Counted from the stretch's first letter, positions 1 through 9,551 are shown. The stretch is DNA of 64,000 nt from an uncultured Pseudodesulfovibrio sp. (GCF_963675635.1 NZ_OY776488.1:785740-849739); one strand, 5' to 3'. The notes: generated by a model from the letters alone, not told the origin. Made by a program: numbers and translations.

Positions 1-371
1 AAAGCACTGATAAAAGCTCCGAATAATAGGGTTATCAACAATGAAAATGCTGGACTGATTTTCCAGAGTCTTGCCAGTATACGCCCTACGGGATCGAGGG
101 CTCCTGTACGCAAGATCCCTTGTCCTGCTATCATCAGGGAGCACACAGCCACCAAGGCTTCGTTGCCGAACCCCATGAAAAAATTGACAGCGTGAAATTC
201 TTTGCCTTCAGCCTGAAAAGGAAACACCTCAAATCCCACGGCAAGTATGGCAAGGATAAACAGGCTTGAGGATTCCAATGAGATTTTTTCACGGCTGAAG
301 AGTATGAGCGCAACTGCTGTTAATCCAAGAACAGCCAGAGCGTGTGGATTGGGTGGCGGTGGGAATATCAT
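1..371 (-). CDS. SLC13/CitT-family anion transporter, N-terminal part (runs off the window)
   Basis: The first 123 codons of a membrane protein are visible on the minus strand, starting at the ATG whose A is base 371; the rest lies left of the window. The visible part begins with a proline-rich stretch (MIFPPPPNPHAL), followed by hydrophobic segments at about residues 11-24, 36-50 and 76-90. The stretch FGNEALVAVCSLMIAGQGI resembles the start of divalent anion:Na+ symporters of the SLC13 family, often annotated as 'SLC13 family permease'. Family members move dicarboxylates or sulfate across the inner membrane. The substrate cannot be told from this fragment. No operon partner is visible. Confidence 0.6.
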   Translation of the reverse strand, partial: MIFPPPPNPHALAVLGLTAVALILFSREKISLESSSLFILAILAVGFEVFPFQAEGKEFHAVNFFMGFGNEALVAVCSLMIAGQGILRTGALDPVGRILARLWKISPAFSLLITLLFGAFISA

Positions 372-706
372 GAGTGTACTCTTTAGGTTTGGTTCCTAGA
401 GATTGGGTCGAACATGTTGAAAATCTGCGTATACCATTCACAGATTGTACGAAAATGAGAATATTGAACGCCAAGGTTGGCGCCCATGAATTCATAGATT
501 TCCCTCAATTATTCAGGCTCCCTTTTTTAATTATAAGAATAAAGTGTATCGCCAGTGAAGGGCATAGCTTTACTCATAACAGAATTTTTTGTGAAAGACT
601 CGTAATAGCCTTTACAACAGGGAGTGTTACGTATGGTGTGTCTGCTTGTAAGCGGATGTGTTTAAATTTGAAATCTATGGAAAGTGGGTGGAGTCGGGAA
701 AGCTGA
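372..706. other. Intergenic gap with nothing recognised
   Basis: This stretch lies between the start of the transporter fragment and the stop of the NFACT gene. I see no RNA gene, clear terminator or coding pattern in it. The promoter of the transporter should lie at its left end, but no convincing hexamers were found. Confidence 0.4.
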
Positions 707-2224
707 TTAAGCGAGAGTGTCTTCAAGTGAAGGGTCAAGTTCGACACGAAGGGTGCCGATTTTTTTGTCGACGGCAACTTGACCGACGTTAAATCCTTTG
801 ACTTTGCGTACGTCTTTGACCAGTGCGTACATGACGTCCGCTCTGTTGTCATCTTTGCGATAACTCTTGAGTCCGCACAGGATAGCTGCTTCCTTCAGGG
901 TTGTTTCCGGTACATCCTGGCCTGGATGGTCCCGTTTGAGGATGACGTGAGAGCTGGGACCATCCTGAATATGAAACCAATAGTCGAACGGGCTGGCCGC
1001 CTTACTGAGCATATCGTGATTGGCCTTCTTGTTTTTGCCGCGAAGGATGGTGAAGCCATCCGAAGATCGGAATAGGGCTACCGCGAGGTCTCGATAACGT
1101 TTGGGCAGAGCTGATGGGCCATCCTGTTTGATTGACTGACTGGTTTGCATGGCAGGATGTACTTCAAGGGTGCCGTTTTCCGCCTCTTTTAATTGGCGCT
1201 GCAATTCCTTGCGGCGACGTTCCAGATGAGGGAATCCCCGCTGGGCCTTGGCGGAAAGTTTGAAATAGTATTCCATGTTTTCCGTAGGCGAGAGAAATGG
1301 ATTGAGTGGAACGACCATAACGCCGTGGACTGGATGAGTTGCTTCAATCTCTTCCAACCCTTCGGCGTTTTTGAAGCGGTAGAGTTCGGCCTGCAAGGCT
1401 TCAGCCTTGATCTGATCCTCCATCAGCGTGTCGAGTCGGGCTTTTTCTTCATCCAACCGAGCAAGGTTGCGGCGTATCTTTTTGATGGCCCGTTTGAGCA
1501 GCGTTTGCTGGGGTTTGTCTTCGTCCATCTCCATCATAGGAAAAAGTGTGCGTTCTCCATAGGCGTTTGCAGCATCCAGAGCAGAGGTGAATATTTCTTC
1601 TTCCTTGCCGGATGGCCATGCAAGCGGCGGCAACCAGCCCTCTTTGGATTTTTGCAGGTAGAATGAATCGGTTTCAGCAGTTGCCACGCCAAAGTAGAGG
1701 GCGTGCGCGTCATCTATCGGGAGGCGGTTGAGGGCTTTGCGCAGGCGAGGTGAAATATGCGGGTATTCACGCCAGATATCGGTCTCGGTCAGGACGTCTT
1801 CCAGTGCAGGCCATTCAGGTTGGATTCCAAAGTCCTGGTCGAGTGTTTCAACCAGCTTCATGTCGGTTCGACAATCAATGACAAGGAAGTTTCCAGCTCC
1901 CTGTTCGTCGCGGGGTGTGAGGTGCAGCGCAATTCGCAAGTGGGGCCAGTCGGTGAGCACAGTTAATATTCTGCGCCCCCGCAATCTCTTGCGAAACCAC
2001 ATGGCCATGGCCGGAGCATTCTGGGGATTAGCCGGTTTGACGGCCGACAGAAATAAATGGCCCGCCGATTTGGCGGGCCTGAAAATCAAATGTAGAGGCT
2101 CGCCGGAATTCTGAAGTTTAATTGTCCAGATTCCGGGGGCAGGTCCGAAGACCTTGTCAATGCGGCGGCCAACCAGCAAGGACGCAAGTTCTTCTCCGAG
2201 GAATCGGAAGAAATTGGCTTCCAT
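707..2224 (-). CDS. NFACT family protein (RqcH/Rqc2-like, FbpA-N plus DUF814)
   Basis: This 505-residue protein has the NFACT layout. An NFACT-N (fibronectin-binding A N-terminal) domain covers about residues 1-250, a coiled coil rich in K/R/E lies around 240-350, and an NFACT-R/DUF814 domain follows at about 385-495 with ILRGKNKKANHDML and YWFHIQDGPSSHVIL. RqcH proteins of this family bind obstructed 50S-peptidyl-tRNA and add alanine tails in ribosome quality control; older annotations say fibronectin-binding. The Asp-Arg pair expected in the N domain for tRNA handling appears to read Leu-Arg here (WPHLRIAL), so alanine tailing is not assured. The dksA-like gene lies 33 bases upstream on the same strand, so the two are probably co-transcribed. 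Confidence 0.85.
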   Translation of the reverse strand: MEANFFRFLGEELASLLVGRRIDKVFGPAPGIWTIKLQNSGEPLHLIFRPAKSAGHLFLSAVKPANPQNAPAMAMWFRKRLRGRRILTVLTDWPHLRIALHLTPRDEQGAGNFLVIDCRTDMKLVETLDQDFGIQPEWPALEDVLTETDIWREYPHISPRLRKALNRLPIDDAHALYFGVATAETDSFYLQKSKEGWLPPLAWPSGKEEEIFTSALDAANAYGERTLFPMMEMDEDKPQQTLLKRAIKKIRRNLARLDEEKARLDTLMEDQIKAEALQAELYRFKNAEGLEEIEATHPVHGVMVVPLNPFLSPTENMEYYFKLSAKAQRGFPHLERRRKELQRQLKEAENGTLEVHPAMQTSQSIKQDGPSALPKRYRDLAVALFRSSDGFTILRGKNKKANHDMLSKAASPFDYWFHIQDGPSSHVILKRDHPGQDVPETTLKEAAILCGLKSYRKDDNRADVMYALVKDVRKVKGFNVGQVAVDKKIGTLRVELDPSLEDTLA

Positions 2225-2257
2225 GTCTGGCGTCGCAGATTTGACGGGTGTTGACGG

Positions 2258-2620
2258 CTAGTCGCCGCGAACGGCCTCGTCTTCTTCTTGTTTGCTCTTG
2301 CAGTTGATGCAGAGCGTGGTCATGGGTCTGGCTTTAAGCCGAGGAATGGAGATGTCATCACCACATTCCTGGCAAATGCCGAACTCGCCGTCTTCAATGC
2401 GGTCTGCGGCCTGCTGAATCTTTTTGATCAGCTTGCGCTCACGATCACGCAATCGCAGGGTGAACGCACGGTCGGATTCCGCGGTTGCCCGGTCTGCCGG
2501 GTCAGCATAGACTTCACCGGATTCTGTCATGTCTTCGATGGTTTCCTCACTTTTTTTGAGAATATCATCGAGCATACCAGTCAGGGTATCCTTGAAGTAT
2601 TGCAGATCTTTCGCTTCCAT
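2258..2620 (-). CDS. dksA: DksA/TraR-family zinc-finger transcriptional regulator
   Basis: This 120-residue protein has an acidic, helical N-terminal part and a C-terminal four-cysteine zinc finger (ICQECGDDI, then LCINCKSKQ). That is the DksA/TraR layout. DksA proteins bind RNA polymerase through the secondary channel and alter promoter open-complex stability with ppGpp. The length is shorter than E. coli DksA (151) but usual for the short DksA-type proteins of Desulfovibrio. A GGAGG-like ribosome site (rc of cctccc, 2626-2631) precedes the ATG. It is the first gene of a likely two-gene unit with the NFACT gene. Confidence 0.88.
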   Translation of the reverse strand: MEAKDLQYFKDTLTGMLDDILKKSEETIEDMTESGEVYADPADRATAESDRAFTLRLRDRERKLIKKIQQAADRIEDGEFGICQECGDDISIPRLKARPMTTLCINCKSKQEEDEAVRGD

Positions 2621-2797
2621 AGTTACCTCCCCTCAGAGTTTGAACAGTGGTTGAGGAGTTAAAGGTGAAACCTTCTTTTACAGATTCAAAGCGCGTTGGT
2701 ATACCAAAAAGACACTAAAAGTAAAGTCTTTCCATTAGTTGAAAAATTACAAGAGGTTCACAAAGTCTAGAAAACATCAAAAAAAGGAAAAATCCGC

Positions 2798-2826
2798 TTG
2801 ACACTCACGAGGTGCGTGGGTAAACA
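2798..2826 (+). promoter_or_regulatory. Sigma-70 type promoter for the tRNA-Gly/Cys/Gly unit
   Basis: TTGACA at 2798-2803 and TAAACA at 2821-2826 are separated by exactly 17 bases and lie just upstream of the first tRNA. The same pattern recurs at 3147-3175 before the last tRNA-Gly, which supports both calls. Confidence 0.75.
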
Positions 2827-2843
2827 GTGACTCGCTTTTGAGA

Positions 2844-2918
<75 letters not shown>

Positions 2919-2923
2919 GATTC

Positions 2924-2998
<75 letters not shown>

Positions 2999-3002
2999 AG
3001 TC

Positions 3003-3077
<75 letters not shown>

Positions 3078-3085
3078 GAGAATCA

Positions 3086-3113
3086 AGCCGGTCTCTATGA
3101 GACCGGCTTTTTC
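3086..3113 (+). terminator. Rho-independent terminator of the first tRNA unit
   Basis: AGCCGGTCTC (3086-3095) pairs with GAGACCGGCT (3099-3108) around a 3-base loop and is followed by a T run. Confidence 0.9.
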
Positions 3114-3146
3114 TTGGAAAAATTGTTCTTTTTTTGGAATTTTTTG

Positions 3147-3175
3147 TTGACATCCCAATGGGCTGTGGGTAAAAA
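3147..3175 (+). promoter_or_regulatory. Sigma-70 type promoter for tRNA-Gly copy 3
   Basis: TTGACA at 3147-3152, a 17-base spacer and TAAAAA at 3170-3175. The flanks (GTGGGTAAA and CTCGCTT) match those of the promoter at 2798-2826, pointing to a duplicated unit. Confidence 0.75.
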
Positions 3176-3191
3176 GTTCCTCGCTTCAAAC

Positions 3192-3266
<75 letters not shown>

Positions 3267-3273
3267 GAGAATC

Positions 3274-3302
3274 AAGCCGACCTCATTGAGGTCGGCTTTT
3301 TC
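3274..3302 (+). terminator. Rho-independent terminator after tRNA-Gly copy 3
   Basis: AAGCCGACCTC (3274-3284) pairs with GAGGTCGGCTT (3288-3298), with a 3-base loop and trailing Ts. The bases between tRNA and stem match those after copy 2, while the stem itself differs by compensating changes. Confidence 0.9.
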
Positions 3303-3470
3303 CGTTTTTAGGAGGAGATATGAAATTCTTCCTTTGCTTTTCGTGCAGAAATTGTATGATTTTTTGTAAAAGATTTTTTTTTGTCTGCTTTTGAAGCTTC
3401 TCGGTATAGTCCGTGCAAATGTGATCGGGACGGCAACAATTTCCCAACCCCGAACACCGTCCATATCATT

Positions 3471-4481
3471 ATGAACAAGACAGAAAATTTTCGCGACCCA
3501 AGACATACCGACTGCATGGGGCTGACTGGGTCTCCATTGGCCTCAGCCGGTATTCAGGCCAGGAACTTTACGGCAGCCATTAATGAGCCGAGTTCAGGGA
3601 TTGCACCAGGTTTTTATTCTGAGAACAGTCTGGCGCATGAAGTGGAGCTACTGTGCGATCCTTATGAGTTGGTCACTGATGCTCGTCTTCTCAATGTGGC
3701 AGTGAAGTATTTTTTTTCATACGTCCATGACGCACATAATGAACCAGTGCCATATGGAGAAATTGCCGGATTATATGAGCAGTTTTCACGGCACCAATCC
3801 ATGAATGAACCTTCGGATGACATTGAGACCATGAATCGATTGCGGATGTGGTCGTCGGTGTTGCGCGTATTGGCTGACGCGCCGCGTGCAGCTCACGTCA
3901 TGCGCGGAGTCATCAGTCAGGCAGATGCGCTCCAGTGCGGTGGTGGGCCATTCGTGGGCGTTGACCTCGGAGCCGGAACCGGCATCATGCTGCTTGCGCT
4001 TCAGATCCAGGCACGACGTAATGGCTTTTCCGATATTCAGACGTTGGGGTATCAGACTGATCCAATATCAGGCGAACGGACACATGATCTCGTTCATGCG
4101 CTTGGTGCAGGGAGTGTCATGTTGGCGGACCCTACTCGAGAAGGTGCGTACGGTGTGGTTCGAGGACGGAATATCAGCTACGTTGCCAATGAAGTGCTAG
4201 CTGGTATTCAGCAGTCATTGTCTGCGGAGAACTGTTTTAGGAAATATCAGGCGTTTTTCAATGCCGTGGGGGAAAATCTCAATTCAGCGGCATTCTTTCC
4301 GGAAGGGTTGATCGCACACAGTGCAGCGGCTAGAGCCTCGGTCATTCTTGCAAAAGAAAACGGCTTCCAGCCACCGCAGGAATTTATGGATGAGAAATTT
4401 GTTCCTCAAGGATTGATTCTTGAAGGAAAACTGTTGCCAATGCATAAGTTGGGACAGGATTTCTATCAATTCCTGACTTGA
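3471..4481 (+). CDS. Orphan protein with a SAM-methyltransferase-like motif
   Basis: I do not recognise the family. The 336-residue reading from the ATG at 3471 contains GVDLGAGTGIMLLAL at about residues 162-176, which matches motif I of class I SAM-dependent methyltransferases. DPISGERTHDLVHALGA follows, where a motif II acidic residue would be expected. About 160 residues precede the motif and have no familiar domain. An in-frame TTG at 3381 would add 30 residues, but ATG 3471 or ATG 3516 is more natural; none has a strong ribosome site. The gene stands alone between the tRNA cluster and a chemoreceptor, so its context gives no function. The substrate is unknown. Confidence 0.6.
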   Translation: MNKTENFRDPRHTDCMGLTGSPLASAGIQARNFTAAINEPSSGIAPGFYSENSLAHEVELLCDPYELVTDARLLNVAVKYFFSYVHDAHNEPVPYGEIAGLYEQFSRHQSMNEPSDDIETMNRLRMWSSVLRVLADAPRAAHVMRGVISQADALQCGGGPFVGVDLGAGTGIMLLALQIQARRNGFSDIQTLGYQTDPISGERTHDLVHALGAGSVMLADPTREGAYGVVRGRNISYVANEVLAGIQQSLSAENCFRKYQAFFNAVGENLNSAAFFPEGLIAHSAAARASVILAKENGFQPPQEFMDEKFVPQGLILEGKLLPMHKLGQDFYQFLT

Positions 4482-5020
4482 GGAAGATGTGTCCATCAGA
4501 GTAACGATGTAGAATTTGGTCTCTATTTCATGCTGTTAAAGTAATTAGTTACGTATTTCCTTTGCTCAGTGAGCAACTGAGCTTGGCTGCAGCCATAATT
4601 CGGCTTTGATTCCAAATCTTCGTCCTTAACTCATCAGTTTGTTTGTATACATCTTTACTGGAATTTCCTTCTCCTTCTCACGTTTCATTATCCTTGGAAC
4701 CGGGCAATTACTTTTGTTTATTTAGCTCTATGATTTCATTAAAAATGGGAAAACGGGCTGTATCTTCATATTCTTCATCATGTGCATTGATATTTTGTAT
4801 TGTAAGTCCAACCGTCTGTAGGATTCTGGACACTTCGGAAGAAACATAAAATTCAAAATATCAAGCTTTTATATCTGTTGACAGTGTTAACTCTCTCTTA
4901 TAGACCTCCCTTCTTTTGATAATAGTCACCATTGTTACCGTCTCATTCTCTGGTCAAATTTTGGTCGGTGGAATTTGGTGTTAAAAAGTGATTTTGTATT
5001 GAATGTTTAAAGGAGACAGT
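4482..5020. other. AT-rich intergenic region
   Basis: About 540 bases without a convincing gene. A 68-codon open frame at 4643-4849 lacks a ribosome site and family resemblance, so I treat it as chance. The right end should hold the promoter of the chemoreceptor gene. I looked for a c-di-GMP (GEMM) riboswitch core here and did not see one. Confidence 0.4.
4878..4906 (+). promoter_or_regulatory. Possible sigma-70 promoter for the chemoreceptor gene
   Basis: TTGACA at 4878-4883 is followed after 17 bases by TAGACC (4901-4906). The -35 box is perfect but the -10 box is weak, so a low-strength or activated promoter is possible. Confidence 0.35.
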
Positions 5021-6994
5021 GTGTTAAAAAATATTTCTGTAAATTTGAAACTTGCTTTGGGGTTTGGGTTGGTTTTGGTGTTCATGCTGTTAGTCGGTGG
5101 TATTGGTTATTTTGCCATGTCAAATTCTTTAGAAGGATTTTCTGCATACCGTGGCTTGGCGCGTGATACGAATCTCTCCGGGCAAGTGCAGGCCAATCTC
5201 TTGATGATGCGCATGAACGTTAAGGATTTCATGATTACAAATAGTGAGAGCGACAAACAGCAGTATGCAGAATACTGGCAGGGTCTTCAGGGACTCATGG
5301 ACGAAATGAATCATGAGATTCAAAAACCAGAGCGAGCCGAAGTCTTTAAAAGAATCAATAAGGAAGTCATCGAATATAATGAAGGCTTTATTCAGTTAGT
5401 CAAAGTGCAGTCAGAACGTAATGATCTCGTACAGGATGTTCTGGACGTTCAGGGATCTTTCATGGAGCAGACTTTGACGAGTATTTTGAATGCCGCCAAT
5501 AAAAACAGCGATTCATTCGTGGCATTGAATACAACCAATTGTATTAAGCATCTTTTGTTAAGTCGACTTTATCAAGCCAAGTTCCTTGCATCCAATAGCA
5601 AAGCTCACCTTGATCGTATGCGAGGTGAAGAGGCAAAAATGCATGAATATCTTGAGATTCTGGATAAAGGAGTGCAAGATTCCGCTCTTCGTCAGTCTCT
5701 TAAACAAGTTCAGGATTCCAGGACTCTGTATTCATCCGCATTCGAACAGGTTGTTAGAATTATCGATACTCGTAACAACCAAATCATAGCCGGTACGCTT
5801 GATCGTCTTGGTGCAAGTATCGCCGAAAAAATCGAAGCCGTGAAACTTTCGGTCAAAAATGATCAGGATCAACTTGGCCCACAGGTTCAAGCTGCAAATG
5901 AACGAGCCGAGGTGTTGATCGTTATTGTCGCTTTCATTGCCATTCTCATCGGTATGCTTGCTACCTGGCTTATTGCTCGTGGTATCACAGGTCCCTTGGG
6001 TCAAGCTCTTCAGTTGAGCAAGGCGATTGAATCCGGCGATCTGACGACTTCCATCAGTGTTGACCAAAAAGATGAGATTGGTCAGCTGTGTTATTCTATT
6101 GAATCCATGAGTAACAAACTTCGTGAGGTTTTTTACAGCGTACGGGAAGGGGCTGTGCAAGTAGCTACGGGAAGTCAGGAACTCGCTTTCGCTGCGGGTA
6201 GCCTGTCTGACAATGCCAACGATCAAGCTGCAGGGATTGAAGAAATTTCTTCATCAATGGAAGAGATGGCTAACAATATTGCTCAAAATACCAACAATGC
6301 TCAACGTACTGAAGATATTGCCCGTAAGGCTTCACTTGATGCTCAGGAAAGTGGTGATGCTGTTTCCGAAGCCATGGTTGCGATGACTAACATTGCAGAA
6401 AAAATATCCATCGTCGAAGAGATTGCACGTCAGACAAATTTGTTGGCATTGAATGCTGCAATTGAAGCAGCGCGGGCTGGTGAGCATGGTAAGGGATTTG
6501 CTGTGGTTGCTGCCGAGGTACGAAAGCTTGCTGAAAGAAGTGGTCAAGCTGCTGCCGAGATCAGCGATCTTTCCGTATCTAGTGTTTCTGTTGCGAATAA
6601 AGCCGGAGAAATGTTGAAGATGCTTGTCCCGGATATCCAGAAAACAGCTGAACTGGTGCAAGGAATTGCATCCGCCAGTATTGACCAGAATGAAAATGCC
6701 AGTCAGGTCAATGAAGCAGTATCCATGTTGGATTCCAATATTCAGCAGACAGCGGCTGCGGCTGAAGAGTTGTCTTCTACCAGTGAGCAGCTCAATAGCC
6801 ATAGCGAGCAGTTGAAGGACGTTATGCGCTTTTTTAAAGTTGGAGATATGGGACAGCGCTCTGTTGCTCATACGTTTACTGCACGTCAACCTTTGCCTCA
6901 GGTATCTGCACAAGCCCGGATTGGTTCACAGGTGAGTCCATCCGGTGTAGTTATAGCAATGGATGATGATAACGCCGGTTTTGAAAAGTTCTAA
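5021..6994 (+). CDS. Methyl-accepting chemotaxis protein
   Basis: A 657-residue inner-membrane chemoreceptor that would signal to CheA/CheW. A first membrane helix lies near residues 11-32, and a mostly helical periplasmic sensor of about 255 residues (four-helix-bundle type) follows. A second membrane helix ([20 protein letters not shown]) leads to a HAMP domain ([12 protein letters not shown] onwards) and the cytoplasmic signalling domain. Its conserved hairpin tip includes [19 protein letters not shown] and [19 protein letters not shown] place the start at GTG 5021 because AAAGGAGA at 5009-5016 is a well-spaced ribosome site; an in-frame ATG at 5003 would put that site inside the gene. The C-terminus (AGFEKF) has no CheR-binding NWETF-like pentapeptide. 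The ligand is unknown. Confidence 0.93.
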   Translation: MLKNISVNLKLALGFGLVLVFMLLVGGIGYFAMSNSLEGFSAYRGLARDTNLSGQVQANLLMMRMNVKDFMITNSESDKQQYAEYWQGLQGLMDEMNHEIQKPERAEVFKRINKEVIEYNEGFIQLVKVQSERNDLVQDVLDVQGSFMEQTLTSILNAANKNSDSFVALNTTNCIKHLLLSRLYQAKFLASNSKAHLDRMRGEEAKMHEYLEILDKGVQDSALRQSLKQVQDSRTLYSSAFEQVVRIIDTRNNQIIAGTLDRLGASIAEKIEAVKLSVKNDQDQLGPQVQAANERAEVLIVIVAFIAILIGMLATWLIARGITGPLGQALQLSKAIESGDLTTSISVDQKDEIGQLCYSIESMSNKLREVFYSVREGAVQVATGSQELAFAAGSLSDNANDQAAGIEEISSSMEEMANNIAQNTNNAQRTEDIARKASLDAQESGDAVSEAMVAMTNIAEKISIVEEIARQTNLLALNAAIEAARAGEHGKGFAVVAAEVRKLAERSGQAAAEISDLSVSSVSVANKAGEMLKMLVPDIQKTAELVQGIASASIDQNENASQVNEAVSMLDSNIQQTAAAAEELSSTSEQLNSHSEQLKDVMRFFKVGDMGQRSVAHTFTARQPLPQVSAQARIGSQVSPSGVVIAMDDDNAGFEKF

Positions 6995-7015
6995 CTAGCG
7001 AATTAAGAAAACCAC

Positions 7016-7050
7016 AAGGCCGCTTGGACTTTCCAGGCGGCCTTCTTGTT
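7016..7050. terminator. Terminator between convergent genes
   Basis: AAGGCCGCTTGGA pairs with TCCAGGCGGCCTT (one G-T pair) around a 3-base loop, followed by a T-rich tract. It lies between the chemoreceptor stop and the stop of the convergent DMT permease and may serve both. Confidence 0.75.
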
Positions 7051-7090
7051 TGACCGGGAAAGGGCGCTTCATTGGGTGTTTGGAGACCGC

Positions 7091-7957
7091 TTATCCGTAG
7101 AGTGCAATAACAGCAGCCCCAATAGTCATGATGACTGTGCCTGCGAATCGATAGCGAATGCCATGCTCCTTGAACAGAATCCATCCATAAAAGACAGAGA
7201 AAATTCCTGACATGCGCTTGATGGTTATCATATATGCTGCGGCCACCATGGATATGGCCAGGTTGTGGAAGAGTATTTCAGCGTATACGATGAGTCCGGT
7301 CCCTATACCCAAAAGTGGTTTACGAAGAATCGTCCTGAGTGACGCTTTGCCCACGGCGACAAGAATCGTCGTCAGCAGGAGACCGTAGAGCCCGAATATG
7401 ACCATGGCCGCAAACATCGGTGATGAGTTGAGAATCAATACTTTGCCACCTGCTGAACACAAGCCGTATAAGGCGGCCACCACGAGCATGATAGCTGACC
7501 CTGGTTCTCGAAAAATAGCTTTGATAGGGCCAAACAGGTTGCTTTTTGCACTGTCGAGATTAAGGACGTAACCGCCTGCAACGACGAGCATCATGCCAAT
7601 TATTCCGGGTGTGCTGATTTTTTCATCAAGTATGAGGTCTCCGGTGAACAGGACGAAGACTGGCGTGAAGCTCAGGAAGGGCAGGGTGAGAGAAAGCGGC
7701 GACATGTGAATGGCCCTGTAATGCAGAACAATGGCGATCATGAGTAAGGGTAGAACCCACATAAGGGCGGGGAAGAATGCGGGACCGATGTCAGGTATGT
7801 CGATGAAGAATAGGCCTACAGCACACATGGGCATAGAATAAAAGTAAGGAATAATGCTCATTTCCCACGGTGAAACATCAGAGAAAAACCGTTTCATGTA
7901 AGCTGAGTTGGAAGCCATCAAAAAAGCGGCGCATATGGAGAACAGGAACCATGTCAT
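7091..7957 (-). CDS. DMT/EamA-family permease
   Basis: A 288-residue, very hydrophobic protein with about ten membrane segments in two repeated halves, as in EamA drug/metabolite transporters. It starts MTWFLFSICAAFLMASNSAYMK. TMs 1-5 run to about residue 140 and the second half starts near IMLVVAALYGLCSAGG. EamA proteins usually export small metabolites or amino acids; the substrate cannot be read from sequence. It is divergent from psd with 146 bases between, and convergent with the chemoreceptor. Confidence 0.8.
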   Translation of the reverse strand: MTWFLFSICAAFLMASNSAYMKRFFSDVSPWEMSIIPYFYSMPMCAVGLFFIDIPDIGPAFFPALMWVLPLLMIAIVLHYRAIHMSPLSLTLPFLSFTPVFVLFTGDLILDEKISTPGIIGMMLVVAGGYVLNLDSAKSNLFGPIKAIFREPGSAIMLVVAALYGLCSAGGKVLILNSSPMFAAMVIFGLYGLLLTTILVAVGKASLRTILRKPLLGIGTGLIVYAEILFHNLAISMVAAAYMITIKRMSGIFSVFYGWILFKEHGIRYRFAGTVIMTIGAAVIALYG

Positions 7958-7988
7958 GGCGTGTTGACTTGTTGTGCCGTGATAAATT

Positions 7989-8001
7989 GATATGTCATAT
8001 C
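7989..8001. repeat. Palindrome in the DMT permease/psd divergent region
   Basis: GATATG-T-CATATC is a perfect 13-base inverted repeat about 32 bases from the permease start. It could be an operator. No known motif was recognised. Confidence 0.3.
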
Positions 8002-8103
8002 TGATGTATACGTTTCAGGAAGAATATTGTAAAAACAAACCTTGCGATTTGCCTGTGTGGCAGATAAAGATTGGAAAAAATACGCAAAGGAGCATGATAT
8101 CTC

Positions 8104-8745
8104 ATGTTGAAACCTTCTGTCGGCGTTGCTCTCGAAGGGCTGCCCTATATCATTATTTCTGCTTTCACCACGTTGATTTTTGCAATGATCGACTGCTGGC
8201 CCATGGCCCTTATAGGGCTTGGTCTTACCTGTTTTATCGGTCATTTTTTTCGTGATCCTGAACGGGTCGGCCCGGAAGACGCCGAGGCTGTGTCTTCTCC
8301 TGCCGATGGCAAGGTCATCAAGGTTACTCGTGAAATAGATCCTGTTTCCGGCGAAGAACGTCAGGTCATTGCTATTTTCATGAACGTCTTCAACGTGCAT
8401 GTGAACCGCATGCCGGTCAGTGGCAAGGTTGAGCTTATTCGGTACATTCCGGGTAAATTCTTCAACGCATCTTTTGACAAGGCAAGCACTGACAACGAAC
8501 GAAATGTCGTAGTTATCACGGGAAAGGGGAACCAGCGTTTTACCATGGTACAAATTGCCGGTCTTATTGCCCGCCGCATTGTCTGCTGGGCTGAGCCCGG
8601 CGACAAGCTCAAGCGCGGAGAGCGATATGGTCTGATCAAGTTCGGCTCAAGAGTTGACCTTTACATCCCGGATGGCTATGTACCAACTGTCAGCGTCGGT
8701 CAAAAGGTCGTCGCAGGCGAAACTTCCCTGGCTGTAAAACGATAG
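8104..8745 (+). CDS. psd: Phosphatidylserine decarboxylase family protein (short type)
   Basis: A 213-residue PSD-A-type enzyme that converts phosphatidylserine to phosphatidylethanolamine at the inner membrane. The N-terminus has two hydrophobic segments, then HFFRDPER, SSPADGKVIKV and FMNVFNVHVNRMPVSG. The self-cleavage site appears as KFGSRVDLY near residue 181: cleavage before the Ser would yield the pyruvoyl group and the small alpha chain. The short length is usual for the psd form in many non-enteric bacteria. AAAGGAG at 8086-8092 precedes the ATG. pssA follows after 32 bases, so the two enzymes that make PE in sequence form an operon. Confidence 0.93.
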   Translation: MLKPSVGVALEGLPYIIISAFTTLIFAMIDCWPMALIGLGLTCFIGHFFRDPERVGPEDAEAVSSPADGKVIKVTREIDPVSGEERQVIAIFMNVFNVHVNRMPVSGKVELIRYIPGKFFNASFDKASTDNERNVVVITGKGNQRFTMVQIAGLIARRIVCWAEPGDKLKRGERYGLIKFGSRVDLYIPDGYVPTVSVGQKVVAGETSLAVKR

Positions 8746-8777
8746 ACTTGTGCCGGGAAACATAATAAAAGATTGTC

Positions 8778-9551
8778 ATGGTTAAAGAAAAAAAACTGCC
8801 ACCTCATAAGAGCGTCTACCTCCTGCCAAACCTGCTGACTACTGCCAGCTTGTTTATCGGCTTTCTGGGACTGACTTGGGCTATTCAGGGCGATTTCGCC
8901 TCCTGTGCCCTGTGTATCCTGGCAAGCTGTGTTTTCGATGGTTTGGACGGTAAGGTCGCGCGCATCACCAATACCACCAGCGAGTTTGGGGTCCAGTTGG
9001 ATTCTTTGGCTGACTTGGTGGCCTTTGGTGTCGTTCCGGCAGTCATGACCTATCTTTGGGTACTCAATGATTACGGCAGACTCGGTCTTATGGCCGCATT
9101 TCTGTTCATGACGTGCGGTGCTCTTCGTTTGGCCCGGTTTAACGTCCAGGCCTCGTCCTCTTCCAAGAAACATTTTGTGGGCCTTCCTATTCCTGCGGCA
9201 GCCTGTACTCTTGCCACATTAGTGCTTTTTTCCGATTATGTGCCGGCTGAGTATATTCATACAGTCATGCCCACCAGTGCATTGGTGTTGGTGTATGTGT
9301 TGTCTTTCTTTATGGTCAGCACCATTCGCTTCTACTCTTTCAAAGAGCTCAGCTCTTTTAAGGCCCATCCCTTCAGCTGGATGGTGACCGCAATTCTGAT
9401 TTTTTCTTTGGTCGCGTCGCGTCCCAAAGTCCTCGGCTTCATTATTTTCCTGGGCTATATCATTTCCGGCCCTCTCTACACTGTTTTCCTACTATCCCGT
9501 CGCAACAAACGACTACTTAGGGATGGCTCACAGGACGAAGAGCTCAACTAG
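8778..9551 (+). CDS. pssA: CDP-diacylglycerol--serine O-phosphatidyltransferase
   Basis: A 257-residue integral membrane enzyme of the CDP-alcohol phosphotransferase family, type II PssA. It joins CDP-diacylglycerol and serine to form phosphatidylserine, the substrate of the adjacent psd product. The signature DGLDGKVARIT plus EFGVQLDSLADLVAFG fits the D-G-x2-A-R-x8-G-x3-D-x3-D pattern, at about residues 55-85. Several membrane helices follow up to the basic C-terminus (LLSRRNKRLL). A terminator-like hairpin after the stop ends the psd-pssA unit. Confidence 0.94.
   Translation: MVKEKKLPPHKSVYLLPNLLTTASLFIGFLGLTWAIQGDFASCALCILASCVFDGLDGKVARITNTTSEFGVQLDSLADLVAFGVVPAVMTYLWVLNDYGRLGLMAAFLFMTCGALRLARFNVQASSSSKKHFVGLPIPAAACTLATLVLFSDYVPAEYIHTVMPTSALVLVYVLSFFMVSTIRFYSFKELSSFKAHPFSWMVTAILIFSLVASRPKVLGFIIFLGYIISGPLYTVFLLSRRNKRLLRDGSQDEELN

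Noticed and set aside
4643-4849. Small open frame in the gap before the chemoreceptor
   Set aside because: No ribosome site, no family resemblance and serine-rich chance composition.
4850-5010. Possible c-di-GMP riboswitch before the chemoreceptor
   Set aside because: The conserved GEMM core was not found.
5003-5020. ATG at 5003 as the start of the chemoreceptor
   Set aside because: The ribosome site AAAGGAGA would fall inside the gene; GTG 5021 is correctly spaced.
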